Position numbers and translations under genes: made by a program. Shown piece by piece: positions 1 through 12,899 of a DNA stretch of 64,000 nt. The stretch comes from Crossaster papposus. Taxonomy: Eukaryota > Echinodermata > Asteroidea > Velatida > Solasteridae. The stretch's first letter is position 1. The number at the start of each line of letters is the position of its first letter. The DNA is taken from contig JBAIAA010000780.1 in assembly GCA_037893245.1 (NCBI GenBank), positions 248,001 through 312,000 on the forward strand, read 5' to 3'. The notes under the pieces are model-generated. The model was not told where the DNA came from. It did no database searches and worked only from the letters and a program-made list of their open reading frames with translations.

Positions 1-3000
1 TGTATGCCTTTACGTTCCCCAGTGTTACCCAACTGTAAACAAAAAACTTGAAAATCGAGAATATTTTAAGTTTTAACGATTTTTTTTTTAAACAAGGCAC
101 AAATCAGCATGACCATTCCTACTGTACACAAAGCAACTTTGAGTGCAGCCCTCGCTGAGTGACCGTCAATGTTTACACTAGCCTAATTGCGGTCGTAAAA
201 CCGCAGATCTTTATCAGATCTTTATCAGCGCGGCGACGAACGTCAGGCGCTTTGAAGCCCGGGAAGTTCAAACTCCTTCTGTAGTCCTTTCTCTATAAGG
301 CAAACAATCCACGTGTCCTGTTTCAATCGCCGTAGTGCGTTATGCTTTTATCAGTTGTATATCCGAGATGCATACTCTGAAATTCCGAGCGTACGTAGGC
401 TATTATCTGCACACTTGACAGATGTAAAACCTCAACTAGAAAACACGGAGTATAGTTTTGAGAGTAGAAAATTATGTTTGGTTAAACAAAACGCGGGGTG
501 AGGGAAAGAGGAGGAGGTGAGAGAAAAGTAAGGGAGGAAGATCGGATTGGAGGATCTGCTGTGTCTAATTGTTGGCATACAAAAATACTGACAAAAAAGG
601 GTTACCAATCCATGGAACCCCAGTTTGCGACCCGCATCCGTTCAATTTCTCTATGCACATGGCGCCCTCTCGGGTCTCTACTCGCAGAGGTCGAGGAAGC
701 CGGACGTTGGTCGTGTTATTTGCACTGCAGCGCGTGAGGGCGCAAGATAAGAGACTGTCAGTGTTAAGTCTGGTTTCGTCATGGCATGGCGTTCCATGTC
801 TTCGCGTCTGTCCAGACCGATGGCCACCCGGGCCGTGTTTTACACCGCGGCGTGGCAGCAATCCAGGATTCAAGAGAGATCATTTCTGGGAAGGTTTTCC
901 ATCGCAGTAAAAGTCAATTGCGCTTGTGTTTGCGAGATTGGCCACCCGTGCTAGTTTGAGGACTCTTTCTTGGATTGTATGGAGAAATGAGGTAGGATCA
1001 AACCACTTATTTGATTTGGCGAAGCTGAAACTGAAGTACCCTCCTCGAAAAGGGGCGTGTCGAAATGGTTTATGGAGCCGAGCTCTGAGATAATTGTATT
1101 CTTATAAACGCGCAGGTATTCTTGTTTTACCTCACGTTTTGCCTTTGCTTCGGCAGAGTTTGGAATATGTCCCCAGGGTGCGCTAGCATGTAGGTTTGAA
1201 GCCTGCCATGCTTGGCGCCATAGAGCCTTCGTACCGAAGACCACAATTTGCGCGATAGGGAGTGGCCGCACTGATGCGTGGCAATGGAATGTGAGAGCAC
1301 CACAATGGTTTATCCATCGCCCCGGTCGGCCTACTTGTTGAACAATAGGGCCAGGAATGTGGGTTTAATAACACAGTTATTTTATTCGTGCTACTTAACG
1401 TTTGCATACGTTTTCAGCAATATATATATATATATATTCACCAGTAAGAGGTACATCTCCTATCGCATTTAAAGAAATTCACATTTGTATTGAATTCATA
1501 TAATGCATCTTTACGTATAAATTGCCATGCGAAGTGTACATGTCCATGCAGTATAATGCAGTTAGCTACATAACAGGCATATGCCGGTGTATGGGCATCC
1601 CTATAGCACGCATGTTTGTGCAGCTGTTTGTGCAGCTTTTCTATGATGTCCCGCTGGACACCTGTCGGCTTTTGTTTCCAAATAAATGTCCCCGACAAAT
1701 TCACTTATTTAATTTCTGGTTTTGGTAAGCGGGTAAGCTGTTTCTCCGTATTGAAATGCCGTATTGTGTTCTTTATGCAATCAGTGATCTTCGGTGATTT
1801 CTCTATTTCGGGGGGTGTTTTTCTACAAATCTGATTTTTAGGTTTATTTGAGACCTAGCGAGGATAGCAGTCCTATCGAACCCCCCTTCTGGTGTTAGGT
1901 GGGTATAATACACGTTTATTTACAAGAGCGACAAGCATTCCCTTCATAAACCTTTACCCAGCTGATTATAATGTATGTTCAGTTTTATTGGAATTCTGTG
2001 TTGAAATAATATATTTCCGCTACATATCTGTAGGAAAGCCCGTTTAATCTAAATGTTGGGACCCCGGTGCCATTTCATACTATGGGAATGAAATCCTGGA
2101 GGCTGGTGTGTGCTATCGCATTGTGCCAGTCAGATTGCAGCGTAGTCATTAATGAGGTACGCTGCGAAGTTTTGTGCGGGTTGACGGCCTCGTTGCCGCG
2201 AAATTTTACGAGGTTTTGTGTGCACGGAGGTGTGCCCCTCGGAATTAGGTCATGTTCTTTTTAACCGAAATGTTAAACAAAAAACAAATTAACTAGAATT
2301 GCGAAGTGTCTGTTTTTCAAATGGACCTAATTCACGTGAATTATATTGTATACACGTGCGTGTTGTTGCATAACTTTGCTTTATGCTCACGTTTTGCAGG
2401 TGATGTTTCTTTACGATAGTCAGAGCGCCACATGTTCTTGTCGAGCGCCTTTGCTCTGGTGTGGAGCAGGGGTTCCGACATGCGAATTACAGAGGTATCT
2501 TGAGTTTAGTATAGCAACGCATGTTTGATCAAGGTGCTAGATTGTTTTGGTATTGGAGGACAGTAGAATTGAGGCATTTATGTGCTTTTTGAGCGGCATT
2601 ATTTTGTGAGCCTACTTTTGGAATGGACGACATTTTGAGTGTTCGTAAGTGTTTGAGGTAAATAAAAGAACCACACATTTTGAAGATAGGTAACTAAATA
2701 ACATATCTTGTTTGTCTCCAAACTGTCGCATTCTTCTGCACAACTTGTTTAGTAAAGTAAACGGGTATTTTTTACCGACCACAAAATAAAATGTTGATGA
2801 AAACTTGAATAATCTCACTAAACAATAAAGACGATACTAGTATTATCACCTTTTTTGTTGCATACAAATGTCGCAAAAATAATTAACGGGAGACACGCAT
2901 ACGTAGCAAATAAAAGAGAGCACTTCCGGAAGGCTCTGCACAGCTGACTGCCCTGACTGACAGTAAATTCACACCTTGAGCAGCCATGTCTATTCATTGT

Positions 3001-4379
3001 AAATGGTTTAGTCTTGTGAATTCAACATTTTTATCGATTCAAAGGAAGAACAGGGCATGCAGTCACGAAATCCCATTTGCCGAAAAATAATTCAAATACT
3101 TTAGTTATGCTATGGTGATATGAGCCACATTGCTGCTGAGGCGTTTGATCCCTTTTCTTGTGTAATTATGTTATGTTTCGAGCAGGCTTACTTTTAACTG
3201 TGGTAATTCTCAAAGACTTGTTGTTTATCTCACTGGCAGGTGCAATAGATGGAGCTGCAAACGGAGTCTTGGCGTCTTTTGCCTGTAGTGATGCACACAC
3301 ATACGTACATTGAATCATTGCACGACAAGTAGTGCTGGTCGAGCAAGTCGCATGTTTTTGGTTGGGGAAATGTTAACTTTCGGATGTTAATTTGCAACAT
3401 TACGTGCAGGGTCGTAACATAACATACGGGTTTTTTCCCGTCGGGTTTAAAGTTGTGTAGTATTTGCGCCACCGTTGTCGAAAAGTCTCTTCGCAGTCTC
3501 GAGTATAGCAACCCGTGAACGGACGTCCTTTTCTCAGCTTAGCATAGTTCATTTGCGTTCTTTTCGCTGGCCTATGATGGCTAATTATGTCGCCCGATAA
3601 TAGAGTTGCGTGGCATACCGCCTTTTTATTTCGGTACAAACGCAGGTGAAAATAGTATTTGATGGCCAAAAGTCGGCCAGTCCGTCATTTTGCGAGTCGT
3701 GTCCAGTGACGGATATTTTGATATTGATAAAAAGGCATTTTAATATGAATTTGTTGTTGGTGCGGTCTATGTGCCTCATGTAGGTCAAAATATCGTACTA
3801 AAGATAATTTTGATAAAATTGCAGACGACTGTATTATTATAAAATGTAAGTACAATGTTTACTTTGTGTCTGGTATGAGATTTTAGTGCCAGGCCAGGTA
3901 ATCTAAATGACTTTGTAACATTAGATGATTCGGTCGCTTCTGTAGTTGGATTTGAGTTAGGAAATGACAGCTTATTTAGTGCCAAGGACGAATTATAATC
4001 TCTTGGTATATCAACGATATATTTAATTTAATTGCCTAAATTATAACGGTTATAATCTCATCAACCTCTGTAAAAATCTTGATTTGCATATTGTTAATGT
4101 ACGAACATGCAGATGGCGATTAAATCGTAGGCAGGGTTACCTGCAGTAGCTCAAGCACGAGTGTCTATGTTATCGTTTCCACTGAGCCGTTCCCTCAAAT
4201 TACAAATTATACTGTTGGTAATTTTGAAGGGTTCTTGTTGGTCAAACATAACCCAATTTCAGTTACCACTCAATTTAAATATGTGTCATCAGCAAATAGA
4301 TAGACGTAAGGAGCAAGTGCCAATTGTAGATACACAAACCACCACAAAAACTAATTGGGATTCGACTTTTTCTGTTTAA
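1..4379. other. Gene-free flank, no supported coding
   Basis: Only short open frames without coding character are seen. A TA microsatellite lies at about 1421-1436. The stretch 721-775 is nearly identical to 11936-11993 (shared core GCGCGTGAGGGCGCAAGATA), so it is a fragment of an unnamed dispersed repeat. I see no splice-supported exon, RNA gene or clear promoter. Confidence 0.5.
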
Positions 4380-5226
4380 TATACAAATGCATTTGATGAA
4401 GACGAAATTATGAAATTGCAAGCAAGTGGTAAAATATTAATCTCTGCAAATGGCACATTCTGATATGGGTGACATCACCAGTGACTTGTGCGCTCAATTT
4501 TTGAATTCTGCTTTTCAAACTAGAATAAGTAAACAGTGTGATATAATCCGTGGTTTAACAGTGACCGCTAAAATGCCAGATCTGAGTATTTAAAAACTAA
4601 TATGAGATTAACAAAATCAATTCGCCTGAAGCTCAAGCCAAACTTAAATATGTTAGAAAAAAAAAAAAATATATAAAAAATATAAGAAGCTCATCAATAA
4701 ACTAAACATGACTTTAGTACAAACTCAATAATAAAATAAGGACATATAGAGCACTACCCAAAGGAGTATTGGACAATTATTAATGATGCCAGCAATCAGG
4801 GTAAAGATAAACTGAGAAATGTTGCATTATAAGCATTATTTGAGTATTTAAAAAAAAAAAAATTGGGTTAGGTCCAACCGAAAAATATCATATCCAATGG
4901 CATTGATCCCAGAAAAATCGATCAATCGGTAAATGAGGAGACAAACAAGTGTTTCACTAGAATATGAAATTTTGGTCCAAATAAGGAAATCAGGAGATAA
5001 TAAAGCTGCTGAAGTTGATTTATTTATTAATGAATTTCTTTAACATTGTCCTGAGCCAATGGTCACACTTATTGTATCTCTGTTTAATTTGATATTAACT
5101 ACTGGTTTAATCCCAACATAATGGTGTATTGATGATGATCAAACCGCTATATAAAACAAGAAATGTTTCGCTTGGCGACGCTGATAATTATAGAGGAATC
5201 ACGCTGTTGAGCTGTTTGGATAATTT
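4380..5226 (+). pseudogene. Degraded non-LTR retrotransposon (LINE) reverse-transcriptase fragment
   Basis: Broken + strand frames resemble the start of a LINE reverse transcriptase. From about 4990 one frame reads SGDNKAAEVDLF, then HCPEPMVTLIVSLFNLIL. A second frame near 5130-5225 reads MIKPLYKTRNVSL and then DADNYRGITLLSCL, like the P-x-NYRGI-x-LLS block that LINE reverse transcriptases carry after the K-A-x-G-x-D block. Several in-frame stops and at least one frameshift separate them, so the copy is dead. Upstream text (about 4440-4860) is A-rich and even more decayed. The copy stops abruptly at about 5227, where the 53-bp minisatellite begins. The clade (CR1, Jockey or similar) cannot be decided from this piece. 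Confidence 0.72.
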
Positions 5227-5227
5227 A

Positions 5228-7305
5228 TTAGGGGAGAGGCAGGGCCATGAATATTGAGATTAAAACTTATGTTTGCTTGCCTGAAATCAGAGGCAGGGCA
5301 TGGAGTATTGAGTTTGTATTCCTGTCTGTTTGCCCGAAAACATAGGTGGGGCCTTGAATATTGGGATTGTATTTCTGTTCGCATTTCAGAAAACAGAGGT
5401 ATACGGGCCTTGAATTTTGTGATTGTATTCCTGTTTGCTTGCTTGAAATATGAGATGGGCCTTAATTATTGCGATTGTATTCCTGTTTTGCATATCAGAA
5501 ATCAGAGGTGGCCCCTTAAATATTAAGATTGTATCCCTGTTTGCATTTCAGAAAACAGAGGTGGGCCCTTGGATATTGAGATCGTATTCCTGTTTGCATT
5601 TCAGATAACAGAGGTGGGGCCTTGATTATTGAGATTGTATTCCTGTTTGCATATCAGACAACAGAGGTGGGGCCTTGATTATTGTGTTTGTATTCCTGTT
5701 TGCATATCAGAAAGCAGAGGTGGGCCCTTGAATATTGAGTTTGTATTCCTGTTTGAATTTCAGATAACAGAGGTGGGCCCTTCGATATTGAGTTTGTATT
5801 CCTGTTTGCATTTCAGATAACAGAGGTGGGGCCTCGATTATTGAGATTGTATTCCTGTTTGCATATCAGATTACAGAGGTGGGGCCTTGATTATTTGAGA
5901 TTGTATTCTGTTTGCATATCAGACAACAGAGGTGGGCCCTCGATTATTGAGTTTGTATTCTTGTTTGCATTTCAGAAAACAGAGGTGCAGCCTTGAATAT
6001 TGAGATCGTATTCCTGTTTGCATTTCAGAAAAGAGAGGTGGGCCCTCGAATATTGAGTTTGTATTCCTGTTTGCATTTCAGAAAACAGAGGTGGGCCCTT
6101 AGATATTGAGATTGTATTCCTGTTTGCATTTCAGAAAACAGAGGTGGGCCCTCGAATATTGAGTTTGTATTCCTGTTTGCATTTCAGAAAACAGAGGTGG
6201 GCCCTCGGATATTAAGATTGTATTCCTGTTTGCATATCAGACAACAGAGGTGGGCCCTCGAATATTGAGTTTGTATTCTTGTTTGCATTTCAGAAAACAG
6301 AGGCGGGCCCTCGAATATTGAGATTGTATTCCTGTTTGCATATAAGATTACAGAGGTGGGCCCTCGGATATTGAGTTTGTATTCCTGTTTGCATATCAGA
6401 CAACAGGGCTGGGCCCTCGAATATTGAGTTTGTATTCCTGTTTGCATTTCAGAAAACAGAGGTGGGCCCTTGAATATTGAGAATGTATTCCTGTTTGCAT
6501 ATCAGACAACAGAGGTGGGCCCTTGAATATTGAGTTTGTATTCCTGTTTGCATTTCAGAAAACAGAGGTGGGCCCTTGAATATTGAGATTGTATTCCTGT
6601 TTGCATATCAGACAACAGAGGTGGGCCCTCAAATATTGAGTTTGTATTCCTGTTTGCATTTCTGAAAACAGAGGAGGGCCCTCGAATATTCAGTTTGTAT
6701 TCCTGTTTGCATATCAGAAAACAGAGGCGGGCCCTTGAATTTTGAGATTGTATTCCTGTTTGCATTTCAGAAAACAGAGGTGGGCCCTTGGATATTGAGA
6801 TCGTATTCCTGTTTGCATATCAGAAAACAGAGGTTGGGCCTTGAATATTGAGATTGTATTCCTGTTTGCATATCAGACAACAGAGGTGGGCCCTCGAATA
6901 TTGAGTTTGTATTCCTGTTTGCATTTTAGAAAACAGAGGTGGGCCCTTGAAAATTGAGATTGTATTCCTGTTTGCATATCAGAAAACAGAGGCGGGCCCT
7001 CAAATATTGAGTATGTATTCCTGTTTGCATTTCAGAAAACAGAGGTGGGCCCTTGGATATTGAGATCGTATTCCTGTTTGCATGCCAGAAAACAGAGGTG
7101 GGCCCTTGAATATTGAGTCTGTATTCCTGTTTGCATGCCAGATAACAGAGGTGGGCCCTCGAATATTGAGATTGTATTCCTGTTTGCATGCCAGAAAACA
7201 GAGGTTGGGCTTTGATTATTGAGATTGTATTCCTGTTTGCATGCCAGAAAGCAGAGGTGGGGCCTTGAATATTGAGTTTGTTTTCCTGTTTGCATGCCCG
7301 TTAGC
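5228..7305. repeat. 53-bp minisatellite, about 39 units
   Basis: The unit contains TTCCTGTTTGCAT, then TCAGAAAACAGAGGTGGGCC, then TTGAATATTGAG. Spacing between successive TTCCTGTTTGC words is 53 bp. Units vary at a few sites (cat-ttcag, cat-atcag, cat-gccag; cccttga or ccctcga). The first units (5228-5540) are the most diverged. Because 53 is not a multiple of 3, open frames across it are short and shared by many units; I regard them as chance. Confidence 0.95.
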
Positions 7306-7517
7306 AATGAAAGGTCATGAATTTCAGGATCAAATTCGCATTGGTGGGCCCCAAGACCGACGAAGATCCTTCATAATCGAGCCGGAAATCTTGCTTGCAT
7401 CGCGCAAGCTTGGCGGCATGGTTATGGACATGAAATTGCTTATTTTGTCAAATCCTTAGACTGAACAAAACATGAATATTGAGATTGAATTCTAGTTTGT
7501 GGGCGGTAGGCAGATAA
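7306..7517. repeat. Decayed edge of the 53-bp minisatellite
   Basis: After the last clean unit, single unit-like words recur (AATATTGAGATT near 7472, GGCAGATAAC near 7509). A further diverged piece (GTTGAGATTTCAAATTGCCG at about 9672) lies on the far side of the fold-back element. This suggests the fold-back element inserted into an old, decayed part of the array. Confidence 0.55.
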
Positions 7518-7610
7518 CCCAGGTGAAAATTCCAGTTGAAACCAGTTGAACTGGACCAGTTGGGACCAGTTAAAACCAGTCGAACTGGTCTCAACTGGTC
7601 CAGTTCAACT

Positions 7611-7735
7611 GGGAATTGGTGACTGGTATTGAACTGGTTTAACTGGTTTAACTGGTATTGAACTGGTTTAACTGGTATTGAACTGGTTTAACTGGTATTG
7701 AACTGGTTTAACTGGCTTAACTGGTTTTGAAACCA
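7611..7735. repeat. 20-bp tandem repeat inside the fold-back element
   Basis: About five units of TATTGAACTGGTTTAACTGG, the last one degenerate. They share the ACTGGT word with the rest of the element. Confidence 0.85.
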
Positions 7736-8119
7736 AAAAACATCAATGAACGTTCTGATATATAACTGCGTGGAATTCCGTAATGAAATAATACCAATGG
7801 AATTTACTTATTAAACATTACTATAGGGGAAGTAGGTATACATACAATAATAACCTACTCTTATATATTACCTACTACATGTAAATACATACTACACACT
7901 TAGCCATTGCCGTTAGTTAGTTTTATACTACACTTTTTTGTCCACGACATAGTCACAGCTAGTTTTTATGAATAATGTCAAAATTTGAATACGAATGGAA
8001 TGTAATGGGAATTTTTAACTATGTTTGCACAAAAATATAAATTCAATCATGGAATCGTTTGAATAATTACATATAATGTCACAAAAGTGCATTTTTGGAC
8101 AAAATACCACAATTTAACA

Positions 8120-8995
8120 TCGACTATTGCAACTGGTTTTGCAACTGGTTTTTCAACTGGTTTTCGCAACTGCATGGTTTTTGCAACTGGTTTTTGCAAC
8201 TGGTTTTTGCAACTGGTTTTTGCAACTGGTTTTTGCAACTGGTTTTGGCGCAACTGGTTTTGGCGCAACTGGTTTTGGCGCAACTGGTTTTTGCAACTGG
8301 TTTTTGCAACTGGTTTTTGCAACTGGTTTTTGCAACTGGTTTTTGCAACTGGTTTTTGCAACTGGTTTTTGCAACTGGTTCTTGCAACTGGTTCTTGCAA
8401 TACTGGTTCTTGCAATACTGGTTCTTGCAATACTGGTTCTTGCAATACTGGTTCTTGCAATACTGGTTCTTGCAACTGGTTCTTGCAACTGGTTCTTGCA
8501 ACTGGTTCTTGCAACTGGTTCTTGCAACTGGTTCTTGCAACTGGTTCTTGCAACTGGTTCTTGCAACTGGTTCTTGCAACTGGTTCTTGCAACTGGTTCT
8601 TGCAACTGGTTCTTGCAACTGGTTCTTGCAACTGGTTCTTGCAACTGGTTCTTGCAACTGGTTCTTGCAACTGGTTCTTGCAACTGGTTCTTGCAACTGG
8701 TTCTTGCAACTGGTTCTTGCAACTGGTTCTTGCAACTGGTTCTTGCAACTGGTTCTTGCAACTGGTTCTTGCAACTGGTTCTTGCAACTGGTTCTTGCAA
8801 CTGGTTCTTGCAACTGGTTCTTGCAACTGGTTCTTGCAACTGGTTCTTGCAACTGGTTCTTGCAACTGGTTCTTGCAACTGGTTCTTGCAACTGGTTCTT
8901 GCAACTGGTTCTTGCAACTGGTTCTTGCAACTGGTTCTTGCAACTGGTTCTTGCAACTGGTTCTTGCAACTGGTTCTTGCAACTGGTTCGAATCT
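8120..8995. repeat. 13-bp minisatellite, about 65 units
   Basis: The unit is GGTTCTTGCAACT (left third GGTTTTTGCAACT). Two blocks of 15-bp variants are locally amplified: three GGTTTTGGCGCAACT (about 8241-8290) and five GGTTCTTGCAATACT (about 8395-8470). Since 13 units of any codon phase give 39 bp, the array stays open in all six frames and produces 280-335-codon pseudo-ORFs on both strands. These are an arithmetic consequence, not genes. Confidence 0.97.
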
Positions 8996-9658
8996 TGCCA
9001 CTGATTTTTGCAACTGGTATTGCGGAAGTCGAGGGGGGTGTTGGTTCTTGGCAATAGGTATTTTTAATAAATAAAGTTGGGGAAAATGTGCTGTCTGTTG
9101 ATTTTGTTGGGGATGTAATTAGACTTTTAAAGATGTTTTATTTGGTTCCTGTTCACTTGACCAGTTGGTACATGTAACTGGTTTCAACAATTGGTTTCAA
9201 CTGGTTATTGTTAATAAAAAAGACCAGTTCAGGGTACGTAACTGGTTCCTTCAACTGGTTTGAACTGTTTCCTGTTGTCGGCACAAGAATGACCAGTTGG
9301 TAACTGGTTCCTTCAACTGGTTTGTACTGTTTCCTATTTTCACCACAAGAATGACCAGTTGGTAACTGGTTCATTCAACTGGTTTAAACTGTTTCCTATT
9401 GTCGCCACAAGATTGACCAGTAAATGTTCCTACAACTGGTTTCAACTGGTTCCTATTGTCGCCACACAAATTACCAGTTGTAACTGGTTCTTTAACTGCT
9501 TACAACTGGTTTCAACTGGTTTTTGTTGAATCTGATTGAGCTACCAGTTGATGCCAGTTGATTCCATCACGTACCAGTTGGATACCAGTTAATTCCAGTT
9601 CAAAACAGTTGAAACCAGTTGAAGGTTTAACTGGTTTCAACTGGAATTTTCACCTGGG

Positions 9659-11501
9659 AAAGACATAAACGTTGAGATTTCAAATTGCCGTTTGCACGCA
9701 TGAAAACAAATGTAGGGCCTTCGACATTAGCTTCAATTGTTGGCTCTCATATCCCAAAAAAAAGCGAAGTGCCGTCGGTATTTGGAAGGAATTCCTTCTT
9801 TTTTTTTTTGTTCATGTCCCAGGGCTTACTCGGCACCGTGAATGTGGTATTCTTTTGCGCAAGCCACAAAACACAAAAGTTGTACGAATGTTGAGATTGG
9901 ATTCTTTTGGCGTGCCCTCTAACCCCCCCAAAAAAACTCCAAAAAACAAAAACTTTGCCTCGGCCGCATTCGGTTATTTTTGCGCCGATTCGCCCCCCCC
10001 CCCCCCCCCCCCTTTCGTGCAAATAACCACTCAGCTTATTTTATCCCATATGCAATTGCAGGTTACACTGGACGTCCACAAGCATAGGCGCCTGGAGCTC
10101 CTCAAGGTTTGCACTGAGACAGGCTTATGTTAACGTGCTTATGTTATGTCATTGCTCAGAAAATATATAGAGGAATTTGTTGTTTCCATGGTCGCCAATC
10201 CTGGCGAAAATTGCGTGTCAACGGGTTAGCAACTGTCCACAGATCCATTGGTTCAGCCGTGCTGCAAAACTGCTTGTTCCCAACGTATAGAGGGATCTAA
10301 TCAAACAGACGATGGAGCGCGCACGCACGCAAGTGGGTAAATGCCGTCAATAGGGGACGGGGCATTGTCCGACCGTCTTCCCTCTTTTGTTTGTACTCTA
10401 ACGTTTTCGGATGATCTCCATAGGATTTGCACACGAGTCTGAATCGGGGACCTTTGCGGAATAGGGGACCCCATTGTTCCCTTTGTCAATAGTCCCCTAT
10501 TTCAATCAAAAACAAACGCACGGACATCGTGGGGGGCCAGTAACCCTGTATTTCTATAGTATAGGATGTTAGCATCACATGGCCTTCCTGAGAATGAAAC
10601 AACTTTTTTCTTTATATTTGTATCTGTTAGTGTGTGTGAGGATGCCTGAGTGTGGTAATAACAATAATATCAACAAAATAAATAATAACAATGTTATTAG
10701 GGTAGGCATTGACCCACGGAGGGGAAATATGAGGAAATAAGGCGCATTGTGCATGCAACCCGGCGACGAGAAAAATCCCACACGCAGCAGTTATTTGTTC
10801 TGCGCATATTTGCGGATGTGTAAAGCTCATCTGCAAAATCAATTTATCAACTAAATAAACAGCTTTTAAGGTACGGGGAGGTCTTGTAGGTTTATTCAGA
10901 ACGCATTCCCCAGTTCCACGCTATTTTGCTTCCCGTGTTCGTTTGGCGTCTGCAAGTCTATCGAGATGTTCCCGAAAGCGAGGTTGGAGTCTAAGCCAGG
11001 TGTGACGACACGAGACCCCAGTAATATGCCCGTCATCGACGCTCGTTGGCACCGTGATGCAGGGGAAATGTGCTTGTAGGCCTATATTTTAGATATCTCA
11101 AAGGTCGTAATTGCGCCGGATGGTTCGAACTATCGCTCATTAGGTAGTATTCCTCGCCCTAGTAACTACCAGCTTTTGTGACCTCGACATGTAGGTCTTT
11201 CCGCCCTCTCGCCACTCGTGGTATCATACTGCATCGTGCAACTCCCAAATATCGGATTTTATATCCCGGGAGCTGGCCCTGCAGAATCGAAATTTGCACT
11301 CCATAGCTCCCGCTTCGGCCTATCCAGTTTGCATCGACAGTCCGAATGGCTACGCACGCCCCCGTCGTCGAGGGGCGACATACAATATAGGTTGGTTTTC
11401 TGTGCACGTTTTTCCACCGCGTCGGTCGAAACATACGTTAGTATTTACGGCAAAGCGCCATCAGATGGGCCCGGAGTTCTCCGCTTTACTGAATGGAAGT
11501 T
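9659..11501. other. Intergenic, no gene seen
   Basis: Contains a poly-C tract near 9990-10012 and otherwise unremarkable sequence. The longer frames here (for example 9672-10133) run through homopolymers and have no recognisable domain or splice context. Confidence 0.5.
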
Positions 11502-11757
11502 GACGTTCGGTACGCGTGACGTTCGGTACGCGTGACGTTCGGTACGCGTGACGTTCGGTACGCGTGACGTTCGGTACGCGTGACGTTCGGTACGCGTGAC
11601 GTTCGGTACGCGTGACGTTCGGTACGCGTGACGTTCGGTACGCGTGACGTTCGGTACGCGTGACGTTCGGTACGCGTGACGTTCGGTACGCGTGACGTTC
11701 GGTACGCGTGACGTTCGGTACGCGTGACGTTCGGTACGCGTGACGTTCGGTACGTGT
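11502..11757. repeat. 16-bp CpG-rich tandem repeat, exactly 16 units
   Basis: The unit GACGTTCGGTACGCGT is repeated 16 times with almost no divergence; the last unit has GTGT for GCGT. Each unit has four CpGs. It is followed at 11760-11800 by a short GGGTGAGGTAT repeat. The lack of CpG decay suggests either recent amplification or absence of methylation at this site. Confidence 0.97.
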
Positions 11758-11862
11758 GACGTGCCAAGGGGTTCGGGTGAGGTATGGGTGAGGTATGGGT
11801 GATATTGGGGCGAGATATTGCGAGAATGGGAGAGGCTTCGTATAGGCTTGGTTCGTAGCGAA

Positions 11863-11935
11863 GAATCTATCCCATATCTAAACCTAGTATCGATTCTGGA
11901 GCCCGAACAAAGCAGCAGTGCAATTAGGTTACTAT
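11863..11935. repeat. Direct repeat, copy 1 (73 bp)
   Basis: An identical 73-bp copy lies at 12179-12251, 316 bp downstream; both contain CCTAGTATCGATTCTGGAGC. The spacer carries the fragment shared with 721-775. The pair could be remnants of long terminal repeats or of a tandem unit; I cannot tell. Confidence 0.8.
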
Positions 11936-12178
11936 TTGCACTGCGGCGCGTGAGGGCGCAAGATAAGAGACTGTCAGTGTTAAGTCTGGTCGAGGAGTGG
12001 ATGAACGACAAGGTAAAGCAGGTCGGTACAAGTTATACATTATGTGTACTTCTTTATCTGTGCCCAGGTTCTAATGGACAGCAGCTGTTACAATATTTTT
12101 TTTTTTTTTTTTTTTTTTCTTCTCCTTTACCATCCACCCTCCAGATGTTTGTCTGTTCGGACTCTGGTTTCTATGCTC

Positions 12179-12251
12179 GAATCTATCCCATATCTAAACC
12201 TAGTATCGATTCTGGAGCCCGAACAAAGCAGCAGTGCAATTAGGTTACTAT
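12179..12251. repeat. Direct repeat, copy 2 (73 bp)
   Basis: Identical to 11863-11935. It follows a long T tract (about 12097-12118) that may be a reverse-oriented retroposon tail. Confidence 0.8.
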
Positions 12252-12899
12252 CCGCAGAAGACAACCTGAACCCGCCTGACGCGCATCAGCTAGCCGTTCG
12301 TTGGTATCAGAGGTGGCTCTGTTAACCAACGTATGATACTCAGGCTACCTGACATCGAGGTTCGATAAATAATCCCGTGCCTGGTGAACATGGTCATTGA
12401 ATTGGCAATAATAATGATGTCCTCTCCATTGCCGATTACCCTTTTTTGCAGTGTATCTGGATGAATGTTTATGTTGTTAATGACTTTGTGTAAGAATGTC
12501 AGTTGGTTGGTTTGTCCAACCCAACCTAGGACATTGTCCGAAAGCTCATCTTTTTGGCGACAGGTTTGCTATATATATTTATATATATTCTCGCATTTAC
12601 CAGTTTTGGGTGTGCCCCACATTAATATATATTTTTATATAAAGTATATATTTAGATATATATTCTCCATTTTATATATATACAATATAACTTTTAACAC
12701 TGTTGCTAAATTTTGCTAGGAAAGAAGCCAGGAATCGCCTCAGATTGCTTCTCAGAGCTTATAGAATCCAGTATTTCATGAATTATTCAGTAGTTTGGAT
12801 GAGAAGTTATGTTTAATCATCGGGATAAAACATGACGTCATGGCATTGTTGTTATTTAGTTAACAAATTACAATAAATCACTTAAAGAACAACTGTTGT

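Larger units (their letters stand above)
7518..9658. mobile_element. 2.1-kb fold-back element built from ACTGGT/ACCAGT repeats
   Basis: The left end reads CCCAGGTGAAAATTCCAGTT and the right end is its reverse complement, ending TTTTCACCTGGG. The terminal inverted repeat is about 30 bp. Inside, from left: ACCAGT/ACTGGT palindromic text (7540-7620), a 20-bp array (7611-7735), about 380 bp of unique sequence, a 13-bp array (8120-8995), and a right portion (9150-9655) again of alternating ACCAGT and ACTGGT words. No transposase is visible and I see no convincing target-site duplication. The structure resembles a fold-back or non-autonomous DNA transposon whose termini expanded as tandem repeats. 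Confidence 0.75.

Noticed and set aside
5199-7459. Several 60-90-codon ORFs rich in QTGIQ and NIRGPTSVF
   Set aside because: All are readings of the 53-bp minisatellite in different phases.
8047-9074. Very long ORFs (280-335 codons) on both strands with (NQLQEPVARTSCK)n-type repeats
   Set aside because: A 13-bp unit with no stop in any phase stays open in every frame. Openness in all six frames is arithmetic, and no promoter, splice site or non-repeat domain supports a gene.
11445-12011. 188-codon frame with (RTSRVPNVTRTERHAY) repeats
   Set aside because: Translation of the 16-bp array; no independent coding evidence outside it.
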